Positions 53,868 to 64,000 of a DNA stretch of 64,000 nt are shown here, piece by piece. Position 1 is the stretch's first letter. The number at the start of each line of letters is the position of its first letter. The stretch covers positions 62,001 to 126,000 of the forward strand of contig JAIXMF010000006.1 in NCBI GenBank assembly GCA_025201365.1, in the 5' to 3' direction. A program made the position numbers and the translations under genes. Origin of the DNA: Syncephalis plumigaleata (taxonomy: Eukaryota > Zoopagomycota > Zoopagomycetes > Zoopagales > Piptocephalidaceae). Under the pieces are notes generated by a model. That model worked only from the letters and a program-made list of their open reading frames with translations. It did not search any database and had not been told where the DNA came from.

Positions 53868-55208
53868 TTATTTGTCTAATTTCATCATGCTCATCATATG
53901 CGTCATTGCCTCCGCACTTACGGTGATCGGTTGCATGATAGGCGGTTGCGATGGTTCATTTAATCTGTTTATAACGACGTTCCTAGCTATTTCAATCGAT
54001 GAAGGATAGACGTCCATCAGTGTTGTCATGAAGCTGGTGCAATCTTGACTTTGTCTTGCTATGCGATTCACTTTGAGCAGTGAAATATAAGCAGCTCTGC
54101 CTGATATGAGTGCTTCTTTAGTTAGAGGATTGAAAGAAGCTCCCTCGGAAGCAACTATACTTTTTATGTAATCATCTAGTTTCGAAGGTATCTCGGGTGT
54201 AACTTGCCCAAGGGCATTTGGAATAGCTCGTCTAATAAAGTTGCTTGGTAATAGATTGAAATTGTTGCACATATAAGGGTTTAGTCCTCGGATAGGGCTG
54301 ATAGGCATAATGGCGATATCCAGCTTTTTTCTACCACTTGGAAGGATGCCTATCTTGTCGAAATCAAACACGACAGCGCTTAATTGTCCGGAATCTTCCT
54401 GCTTAACCATAATATCTGCACTCATCGGTTAGATCATTGTAATGTGTACGCAGTTTGACAACACTTACTGGCTAGACTCAAATCTTGATGTATAATGCCG
54501 GCATTATAAAGATAAATGAAAGATATTCAATAGTCGGTTAGTATGGGTGCGTATCGTACAACATAGGTCAACCACCTACCTTGAAGTAGTTGCGGCATAA
54601 CTTGATTAATGATGTCAAGTTGTTCTGCATAGTTCTTTCCCAAAAGATGCTTCCATAACTCATGCCCCTCAATGTACCTATAGATGAAACAGTTTCCTGA
54701 CAACTGGGATGCACCCATGCTAATCACTTCAACATGCTTCAATGGGTATGCCACCTTACTACGGTATGCTGCATAACTTCCCGTAAGCGTGTTTCGTGCG
54801 ACCATAAGTGCCTTCATATATATATACACCAATGTAAGCGATTAGATAGATGACACCAATTGTACGTACAATAAACGCTTCCTTTTCCTCGTTTCCTTGC
54901 ATGCATTTCATAAATCCCTCTTGTTTATCGAATGTAACTCGGGCAAAGCTGATTTTGTCGGTTCCACCGGGATACCAGTTCGGCTTTGATAGTCCTACAC
55001 GCGCTGCTATTTCATCCATATATTTACGCGCATAAGAATTCGGATTATCTTGTCCTGCAAACATATTAGAATACTGGAACGCAATGAACATCTAGACAAG
55101 CGTATTACCAGTAAGGACACCATCCGCTGCCTGTGTCTGACTAATGCATGATGCTAATATTGATGCTGTGACCAATAATAATGTAACATGATGAAGTGCG
55201 GTACGCAT
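53868..55208 (-). CDS. Secreted or lumenal protein kinase-like protein
   Basis: Exons 55208-55109, 55054-54870, 54811-54580, about 54501-54469 and 54415-53868 give about 365 residues. The start MRTALHHVTLLLVTASILAS is a signal peptide. Then a kinase-like fold: ISFARVTFDKQEGFMKCMQG (likely beta-3 lysine), GNCFIYRYIEGHELWKHLLG (hinge), AGIIHQDLSLANIMV (catalytic loop, HQD in place of HRD), SAVVFDFDKIGIL (DFD for DFG) and an all-helical C-lobe. The catalytic-loop exon lacks an AG acceptor: the intron end reads into the 18-bp palindrome at 54491-54508. The next AG would delete A-G-I-I-H-Q and yield a dead kinase. Not recognised as FAM20 or another known secreted kinase. Confidence 0.6.
54491..54508. 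repeat. Perfect 18-bp palindrome at a splice junction
   Basis: TATAATGCCGGCATTATA is its own reverse complement and lies exactly where the acceptor of the kinase-like gene's catalytic-loop exon should be. No AG is present between the TACTAAC branch-site-like element and the exon. Confidence 0.8.
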
Positions 55209-55678
55209 GGAATTCGTGGTATCTAGTCAAAATCTAATGTTACGACTAACTGGCTTGAATGTATGGAGAGCGAGCTAAATAGAGATAAAGATAGATGGAA
55301 GTGACTAATGAAGCAGTTAGAATAGCATTATCGTTGCTCTATTTATACCTTGCAACCAAGTTTGCTATTACACCTAATTACTCGCTGTATATAATAATGT
55401 TTGAATTACACGTTTCGTATATCCTAAAGTGAATAATCATATGCTTTCTAACAAGCAATATTGTCAATGGTACATCAATGAAAAAAACATCTTGAACGGT
55501 ATAAATAGAAAATTCTACATTTCCAAATGCCTCATACACGAATGCCAACAGCTTTATTTGCATATTTGGAATGGTTATATGCACATTAATGGTCATTGTT
55601 AAAAAATAATAAAAATGGCATCGTATTCATCTTCATTCTCATTCTATATCTTATTTTAGTCAACTATCCATACTCGGT
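55209..55678. other. Divergent promoter
   Basis: 470 bases between the kinase-like gene and threonine aldolase. AGATAGATGG repeats near 55285. The 72-codon minus ORF (55378-55596) has mixed composition but no recognisable feature. Confidence 0.4.
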
Positions 55679-57362
55679 ATGTTCAAAAGTGTGCTAAGTA
55701 GACCATTATCGCGCTTTACAAGATGTACAAGTAGACGCCTACTATCCACGATAGATCTCCGAAGCGATACAGGCAGGTAGTTCCTCGTTGAACCAAGGCT
55801 TCTTTTATTGCTAACTGAACCGTTTACTCTTTGTATCTAGTAACGAAACCTACTGTGGCTATGCTTAACGCGGTCCAGCATTGCTCGGTCGGTGATGACG
55901 TATACGGAGAAGATCCTACAGTTGGCAAACTCGAGGAATGTATCGCCGAGTTAACGGGTCATGAGGCGGGTCTATTCTGCGCCAGCACTACTATGGCTAA
56001 TCAGCTAGCTCTACGTAGTCATTTGAAGCAGCCGCCCCATAGTATTTTATGCGATAAACGAGCACATATCTACCAGTATGAGTGTGGTGGTGTCGCGTAT
56101 CACTCACAAGCTGCCACTACTGCCATTATTCCCGAGAATGGTATTCACTTGACGGCGGAGGAAGTCGAGGCGAACTTGGTCGGAGAGGATGTTCATAACG
56201 CGCCCACTCGCGTCATCACTTTAGAGAATACGCTAAATGGCGTGGTAAGTGAGGGCAGATAATTGAGCAGGTAGCGTTGTTTACCAATTGTAATTGATGA
56301 TACAGATATTCCCCTGGAATGAATTGACGTAAGTCTACTTACCGGATAAATAGCAATGAAGTATACTGAATTATATAAAATACAGAAAAATAAGTCAACT
56401 GGCACGTCAAGAATCAATCCTATTGCATCTTGGTAGGGAGTAGACATGTTTATGCTAATTCAGTAGCTTAATCGCGTTTAATTAATGTAATATTATTACT
56501 ATAGATGGAGCCAGACTATGGAATGCCTCGGTGGCCAGTGGAATTAGTCTACGGGAGTATGGTGGTCTATTTGATTCGGTATGTTTCCCTGCTAACTACG
56601 AGAATACTATCAATTTGATTCGTGATATTAACAACGTATAAATCATCAGATATCATTATGTCTTTCTAAAGGTACATTATTACTGTAAGCTATAACGAAA
56701 CCTAATATGCATCAATGTATAGGTATGGGATGTCCCATTGGTTCCATGCTTGTTGGTAAGTTATAGCTACCTCTATTTAGTTTAGTTTAGTTTAGTTTAG
56801 TTTTCACGCTAACCCTTTTGTAACTACTAGGATCGAAATCGTTTATTAATCAGGCAAGATGGTTCAGAAAACTGTTTGGTGGCGGGTAAGTCAACGCGTG
56901 ACTCTCCTCCATTACAATGAGGCTCATACTGTTTCGTGATGCATGCGTGCACGCACGCACGCTGACGATCCTAATCACAGCTGGCGGCAAGCTGGTATTT
57001 TAGCTTCTATGGGTCTGGTAGCACTTGAGGATTACACGGAGCGTATGGCAGTGGATCATTTGCATGCAGCACATCTAGCCAAAGCATGTGAGCACCATAA
57101 GCTTACCTGTCAATTGCCTGTTGATACCAACATGATATTCCTGAACACTGGATCAGTATCGGCCATTAATCTGGCCGCGCAACTTCAACGTCATAACATC
57201 TTAACCATGCCTATGAGCGAGTCTACACTACGCATTGTATTACACCATCAAATTTCCAAACAGGACATCGACTATGTTATTGCGACACTACCGCATGTAC
57301 TGACAGCATCTGAATTGGATGCAAAAGCCTGTACTGACACCACTATTTATTACCGCATGTAA
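55679..57362 (+). CDS. GLY1: Low-specificity L-threonine aldolase (PLP)
   Basis: Nine exons (55679-55772, 55841-56244, 56306-56328, 56395-56432, 56505-56578, 56650-56671, 56723-56755, 56831-56885, 56981-57362), three of them under 34 nt, give 374 residues with no break. The Arg/Ser/Leu-rich first 27 residues suggest a mitochondrial presequence. Family blocks: IDLRSDTVTKPT, VGDDVYGEDPTV, ELTGHEAGLFCASTTMANQL, RAHIYQYECGG, ENTLNG, LDGARLWNA, the PLP lysine in SLCLSKGMGCPIGS, and FGGGWRQAGILASMG. It splits threonine to glycine and acetaldehyde. Intron 1 has a GC donor (GCAGGT). Confidence 0.95.
56775..56803 (+). repeat. TTTAG pentamer array in threonine aldolase intron 7
   Basis: Five to six TTTAG units in a row inside an intron. 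The unit is one base short of fungal TTAGGG telomere repeats, so it is a simple microsatellite rather than a telomere relic. Confidence 0.7.
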
Positions 57363-57650
57363 CCACGTGATTTCTTTCATCTTGAAATTGCCCTTTACTT
57401 CCATTTGAACAATTCAGTCAGTCCAGTCAGTCCACAGTTGCGTCATCTTTACTTTGTTTCTTTCATAAAAACCCCAACGAATTCATCTCGTTTATTGTAT
57501 CATTGTATACTTCCTACTAGTTAACTTGTAGTTAGACGCTTTAGTATAGGCGCAACTGCGCTATAAAGCGCATAAGTTTTATTGTAGCTGTGTGGATTCC
57601 ATACAACTAGCATATATTCATCATTTCTCTATTATTATTATTATTAAGCA

Positions 57651-60600
57651 ATGGACTGGCTCCGACATACAGTCAGTGCGGCTGAACGGGTCGTTGCTCG
57701 GTCTACGATAGGACTCGCGTCGAATCGGCAGAATTCCTCGTCTCCCGCGCCGTCATCACCGTCGCAGCAACGACCACGCTCGTTGATGATTACCTCGGAG
57801 CAGGAAACCACATTTACCTCGTTGCCCAGTCCACTATTAATACGACAGCGTAATCGTTCTATGGAGCAATCCGCGACCTTGCCACGTCGAACGAGATCGG
57901 CATCGACCACCGCCATGTCGGATATGGTGTTGAAACGAGTGGAGACACCGGTGGAACGACCGCATGCCAGGGACATTAAATGCACCCTTTGTTACGATCA
58001 AACGGTCATGTTTGCCGATCAAGAACAGAGTCGATTGTTTCGTCGCTGGTTTTCCACCTATCAGAATGGTAGTCAGCAGGAGGAGAGTCAAAAGGTAAGT
58101 AAATGCTTATGCAACGATGTGTACCGAGTACTATTTGTCATTATAGATAAAAGTAAACTGACTTTCTATTTGTATTGTTTACTTATTGATATACATATAT
58201 GATTGAACAACCAGGAACAATATGATCTATTATTTGAACACATTAAAGGGTTTAATCAGCGTTACAATGCAGCCGTGCTACCACCACCCGAGAAAGATCT
58301 GTGCACTACGCTGCGACCGTTGAACACGCCTGATGGTCGAGGTCATCCTTCCTACGCGGTTATTTGCGCGGTTAACGGATTATGCGATTTGTTAAAGGTG
58401 TTTTGTGATTCGGCGGCTCACGTTCCATGTGAGGTATCGGCTACCATCAAGGATGTGCTAATATTAATGGAGCATATCGAGATACTATCACGATGGCCCG
58501 AGAATTGTCGATGTATGATTAGTCATCAGTTGGCGGATATCCTATTGCAGTTCTTTATTGAAGTGGTGACCGTGTACAAGAAACTCGACAAACCCGCTAG
58601 TACACCACAATTCGACTCATCACACAGCGGTCATTCTTTATCGAGATTCAATACATCGCCATTACCATTATCTACCATATCATCACAATCATCTCATGGT
58701 AAGCTACTATTGTCATTATTTACTAATTGGTTATTTAATGAACATTATATGCATATATTAATACATATAGATGATGCATTCCATGAAGGAGAAGCATTAG
58801 AACGAATCATTACACTTATTTGCGAGTGCTACGTCGACTGGCCGATCCTACAGAGGAATGGGTGCAACATTTTCGTACATGGAAGTCGGAACCATCCATC
58901 ACTGCCGAGCGTAGTTTATGGTCATTGCTAACACCGCAGCATACACGGGAGTTCCAACGTAAAATTATTCAATGGCTTCTCTATTTTATTCTATATTTGC
59001 AACGGGACAACGCACCACCCATGACTTTACTGCAAATGTACGCCTACTTCCAAGCGATGCATCTGTTAGGCGCGCTAGTATGGCATTGTAATGTTGACTA
59101 TTTATTATTACAAGAGCTTTCCGTGCTCGATTTGTTAACGGCATTTATTGGCGATCAACGCTTAGTGCTACAATGGCAGCGTACTCAAAATATCCTAGGC
59201 TTCTCCGGGGAACACTGTCAAATTGTACGTGGCGAATTCCGATCTCGACTATTTGCCTGGCGTATCGTGTTCGCCATGGAGTTAGCGGTGCCAGAGATGC
59301 GTTCACACTTTCTACGCAGTGTAACACGATCCAATATCACCGAGCTATTCAGTTGGACGATTCGAATGTGCACTGCCTCAGAAACGCGTACCGATCTAGA
59401 AAATAAGTATATCGACATGGATCAATTCCCCTTACTCGCCTCTATCGGATTACCTGATGTAGTGACAACACCAACAACATCATCATCACAATCTGCTGGC
59501 GAAGAAATAGAAGGAGAAGAAGGAGCACCAACACTAGAATGTTCAGTATCCGAATTTCAAAATGCCTACGAGGCTGATAATCTATCGAGTACCGCCATTG
59601 CTATGCCACCCTCTCTATCGAATACAATGCCTACCGTCAAGGAAGCCAGTGAAATACGTATTTTATTCTATACGGCACTATCTATGCTACTAGTGAATCA
59701 GCAACGTAATGAGGTTAATCCAAGTCTAAGCGCATTGGCTAGTCCCGTACTATCCGAGTCGAAATCATTTCGTCGTAATTCAACCATATCCATGCATAGT
59801 AGCGGTAGTTCCTAGTATTATCCGATACCATGCCTAGTTGCGATTCATTGCCAACATTCTGGAATGAAACCTTCAACATGATCATCCGAGTGTTTGACGA
59901 TCAACGCTCGGAATCGGCGTCATCCCCGTTGTTTATACAGCAGCATCCTATGGATCGAGCGACCGCGCCTCCATTCGCTCAATTGGCCTTTCTTAGTTTC
60001 TTGGCTCATCTAGTGTATGCGCCGGCAGAACTGGACGAGACCGCTCTTCTTATGGTTCAGGATCGACGTCTATGGTGTTTGCAATTGTGCGCCGATCTAC
60101 GTATTTGGGACACATTGCTAGCGGATTCATTCTATTTACGTAAATCGATCGGTAATGGCGATAATAGTCAATTGCGAACGGTTATTCTTCAGTTTATCGT
60201 TTACACGACGGTAGTTTCCCGTCAAACGACGCATACACAATGCGGCAAACTGTTGACATACTATTTATTCATCGAGACGATCCAACAGAAGTGGTAAACG
60301 TGTGTCGCGCGTTACTTACCGTGTTGACGTATCATCGGGAAGCTGCACAGGAATCGCTTAAACGTCTGAATTGTTTAGCGGAATTGACGGCACTACTACG
60401 AGAGAGTGCGGGTATCGAGGAAGCAGCGATGATGCGATCGGCTCAATCGTCGTATAATAATGATGATGTAAAGCTTGACGCATGGCAACTTACACTGGAG
60501 CGACGTCGATTATTCTGGGTACTACTGCCATTACTCGATCGACTACTGCTTAATCATCGTGAATTAGCCATTCTAGCTAGACGTGACGAGGATATGCTAG

Positions 60601-63600
60601 CTATACTGTTTGGCATGCTATTCCATGTGCACACGGCGGTATCGCAATTCGCCATTCGTCATCTCGTGAACATTATCTCGTCCGTTTGTATAGAAGTGTA
60701 CGTGGGTGTAACCGAGAATCGACGAGTATCCCAGGTGCCAAGCGATATTATAGCACGCTATATGGATATTATTCCCGTGGAATTAACGCAGAAACACGCA
60801 TTCGAGGTGCAACTGCGGCTTATCAATGGTATTGGCGATGCCATACGACAATTTCCCGCTCATTCGATGGAGAGACACGCGGTACAGGAGGCATTAGTGG
60901 CCGAGAGTACATTCGAACATTTATTGGCCATGCTACACATACCGATCGAAGTGGCCGAATGGAACGACAACGAGAAGCAATGGCGTGTACGGAGCGACTC
61001 ATTTGTATTACACGTACGCTCATGGCGCTTTGTGTGGATGCACCCGAACACTGTGATCGATTGGCCGAACTCTCGGGCTATCATAGTTTATGCGAGCATG
61101 CACAATCATGCGAATGGGGCGAGGAAGTGTTCAACCTGTTCTTTGACGTGGTCGCCAATAATGACCGGTACAATGAACTGGCCCCTGCCAATGACGTGCT
61201 TCAATCCTCGATAGGAGCGTCAACAGCAGTGCTCACTACGTCGAATCAACAATTGGAGATTAGAAACCCGCATATGATCGATGCACTAGCAGCGCTACTA
61301 CCTAAACTCAATCCGGAAACGCAATTCTCGCTTCTCGATCGATTTACTCGCTTGGCCAATCATTGCGATCTGAATCGATGGTTCCTGGCCGAGTCATGCC
61401 TGACGAGTAATTTATTATGCACGGAGGAGGCGTTTATACGTGAAGATCAAGCATTTATAGCGAAATGGATCATGCTACTAGAGCGTATATGCAGCTATTC
61501 CGTGCGTGTTCCAATCGTTAAGAATATGCTTAGCGCTATTTGCTACAAGGCAGAACCGTCCATTACGAATACGAATACGAATATGACGATAACGAGTATG
61601 GCTACCGTTAAAACACTACCCGACATTCCAGAGCGTAGTGCGGAATTACCGGTACATCATGGTGCATTGCTACACGTGATGTATACAATCGCTCAACATG
61701 ATGACTCGATGGATTTCTTCCATTTCCGAGGTGGTCACTCGGGATTACACTTGAACTTGGCCTCGTTAAACACGTCCAACGGCGGTGGTCTTACCTTTTG
61801 TACGTGGATTCATTTGGATAAACCGGCTGGTTCTCTTCCGCTGGAGACACCGCGATTATTCTCGTTCCTCAACGATGACACTAGTGGTATCGAGGCCTAT
61901 CTCGATCATGGCTATCTCTATGCGCGTATCCTATCGCACAGCAGTGTAGTTGTGGAGATTTGCTCGCGTAGTAAACTCGCTACTAATCGATGGCAATTCG
62001 TCACGATAACCTTCCGTCCCTCGCAACGTGGATGGGGATCAACGCAAGCGGAATTGGCCGTGTTCGTCGATGGTGAAGTGTCGACGAAGGCGTCATTCGA
62101 AGAAAGCATCGACGCGATGATCCTGAACCGATGTGCTATTGGCGCGCAACTTGTCGGTCACGAGGATGAACTAGCGTTTATTAACGGGTTCTGCGGTAGG
62201 ATGGCCACCATTTACGTTATCGAGGACAGTTTGTCAGCACGACAGATTGGCGCGATTAACCAGCTGGGTAGACGACACGCTTCGCAATTCCTACCCGAAC
62301 AAATGCTACGCTATCCGAAACAGTCGGGATTCCTGTTTGATCAAGGATTTGCCGCGAAGGTTGCCTATTGTCTACACGCTAAAGCGACTGAGGGCGATCA
62401 AGCGTTCAATCTAGCCTATCGAGGTGGTAAGGCGATCGAACTCGTGTCAGGCGTTAACCACACGACATTCTATGACGTCGAACGCTGCTCGACCGTCAGC
62501 CTACAACGAGCCATTCATTCGTTAGGTGGCATCGAGGTATTCTTCCCCTTAATGCTACGCTTCGACGCCATGACCGCCGAAAGCTATTTGGCGCCATTCC
62601 AAGCGCAGGATGATTACTTTGCGGATCATGGCCCGGTACAGGCATTCTTCCTATTGATCAGTGCGATGCTACGTAGAAATCGAGTTGCTCAAGAGAATGT
62701 GGCGCGTGCCGGTGATTTCCGACTCATCACGTATTTACTGCAACAAGTAGCGCCACGACATATGCAACCTGTCGTTTACCGTGTATCGTTACATTAGCGA
62801 ATAATCTCACGGAAAGCGACGAGCTCGTGCGACAAATCTATCGTGATTTGCTGCTAGAATTTCGACTATGGCTTTACACGCCACTCGACGTGCAGATCTA
62901 CTGCTTGCAATCGATGAAGAGTTGCATTGAAAGTAAGATGGAATTCTTTCGTTTAGAATTCGGTGTACAGTATTTCCTCGATGCTCTCCACGTATTCTAC
63001 TGGTACGAACCTAATGAGCATTCGGTGTCGGAACGACATAATGCCACTGGTGCACTACGCCCCTCACAACCGGATGACGTGGCCAGTCTACGGGGAATTG
63101 TTCTGGAGATTATTCGTAGCATGCTGTCACGTCAAGCGGAACGCGATGACATTCTACTCTTATTCCGATCCATGCTCATTAGTAATGATCAACGTCATAT
63201 CTACGAGATTATCACGCTTTTACACGACTACTACGTCGTAACGATACCACACTATTGGACACGTTCTCGGTGTACGGCTTCGAACTAATCTGCGAATTGC
63301 TACGTCGTGGTAACGCGTCGGTTAAATGCGCTGTAACACGTTTGATGCGCTTTTTATTACAATGTAAGAAGATATCGGAGCGTTGGAAGCGCGACTACGA
63401 TTCGAGGATCTCGATGCATCTGTCGTGTCGGCGATGTTTGCCGGCTGTCAATTGACGCAAGAGTTATACGCGGCACTATTGGCATTGGCGGTCGAGGATG
63501 ATGTGACGGATCTAGAGGAGGAGGTCAACGACTATCATGTATCCGATGAGGTCAACACGAATGATAATGCCATATCCTCCTCGTCTACAAGTCGATTATG

Positions 63601-64000
63601 GTCGCGACTAACCTTGCCGAGTATTCGTAACATGAAGATGATTGCCCTATTGCTGGAGTCGGCATCTAATCCTGCCACGACAACGGCAGTACGTGTTTTA
63701 TTGCTACAAGATATGTTAAAATTATTCAAGAAGAATTCCGGCAATTGTACACGTTTACGTTTAATGCCAGGATGGCAACGTTGTCTAGTTGATCTAATAC
63801 CACGCAATGCACTATCTACACCTACACATGATGATGAAGACAATACTGCCACTAGTAATAATAGTAATAGTAATAATAGTAGTAGAGATACAGTGAGAAT
63901 CATGTCAGAAACGGAGCAATGCGGTCATTTGGCCATCAGTCTACTCGTCATTATATGCTGGAACTTGTTCGATAATGACAAAACGGGTCAACGTATGGCG
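57651..64000 (+). CDS. Giant BEACH-family protein, N-terminal two-thirds (ALFY/WDFY3, LvsA type), runs off right edge
   Basis: Exon 1 57651-58094; exon 2 from 58215 with a probable 72-nt intron at 58698-58769; then continuous coding to the edge, over 2,000 residues. An N-terminal disordered part is followed by helical armadillo-like repeats (LLTPQHTREFQRKIIQWLLY, LWCLQLCADLRIWDTLLADS). Next comes a concanavalin-like LamG domain (about 61770-62230: GGLTFCTWIHLDKPAGSL, PRLFSFLNDD, TNRWQFVTITF, AELAVFVDGE, INGFCGRMATIYVIEDSL) and the conserved region after it. PH-BEACH, WD40 and FYVE parts must lie beyond the window. The family scaffolds autophagy or endolysosomal traffic. Seven single-base frame breaks (about 58822, 59808, 60216, 61015, 62781, 63242, 63387) all shift the frame the same way. 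Confidence 0.85.

Noticed and set aside
56775-56803. TTTAG array as an interstitial telomere repeat
   Set aside because: The unit lacks the G-rich part of known telomere repeats and sits in an intron; a plain microsatellite is simpler.

Overview
The window is nuclear DNA of an intron-rich eukaryote. Genes are packed on both strands, most with short GT-AG introns (about 45-75 nt) that carry a CTAAC/CTAAT branch-site-like element and end in TAG or CAG. An ARG5,6-type fusion of acetylglutamate kinase with N-acetyl-glutamyl-phosphate reductase (863 codons by my model) points to a fungus or close relative. A CFAP20/BUG22 gene fits a lineage with a flagellum in its ancestry, and a short protein resembles the N-terminal domain of the sperm-type malate dehydrogenase MDH1B. 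My best guess is an early-diverging fungus; this is inference, not proof.

Layout. 0-8.4 kb: an unrecognised partial gene, VAMP7 R-SNARE, CNOT9/Caf40, a methionine-rich small heat-shock protein and a NIMA-related kinase. 8.6-16.3 kb: molybdenum cofactor sulfurase, enolase-phosphatase E1, CFAP20, a LAMTOR5-like protein and WRAP53/TCAB1. 16.5-24.3 kb: an F-box protein, small secreted and membrane peptides, TFIIA gamma and proteasome RPN1. 24.3-30.4 kb: V-ATPase F, a small coiled-coil protein, COG8, adenosylhomocysteinase, TFIIH subunit TFB5 and a cysteine-rich secreted protein. 31.6-41.5 kb: a TnpB/Fanzor-like fragment, a second F-box paralogue, CSB/ERCC6 and ARG5,6. 41.5-44.2 kb: gene-poor, with hairpins and one small secreted ORF. 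44.2-64 kb: a CHK2-like kinase with a decayed FHA region, a low-complexity gap, an RA-PH protein, the MDH1B-N-like protein, GPALPP1, a secreted kinase-like protein, threonine aldolase and the 5' two-thirds of a giant BEACH (ALFY/LvsA-type) protein that runs off the right edge.

Most genes are unlinked housekeeping functions: transcription and repair (TFIIA, TFIIH, CSB, CNOT9), proteolysis (RPN1, F-box), membrane traffic (VAMP7, COG8, V-ATPase, BEACH) and methyl/amino-acid metabolism (AHCY, enolase-phosphatase, ARG5,6, threonine aldolase). No operon-like or prophage-like system is visible. The oddest features are a run of single-base frame breaks in conserved genes, nearly all the loss of one base; a raised share of GC-AG introns; an 8-nt microexon in a kinase catalytic loop; a kinase-like gene with a signal peptide whose catalytic-loop exon lacks an AG acceptor; and a hairpin cluster near 43.2 kb.
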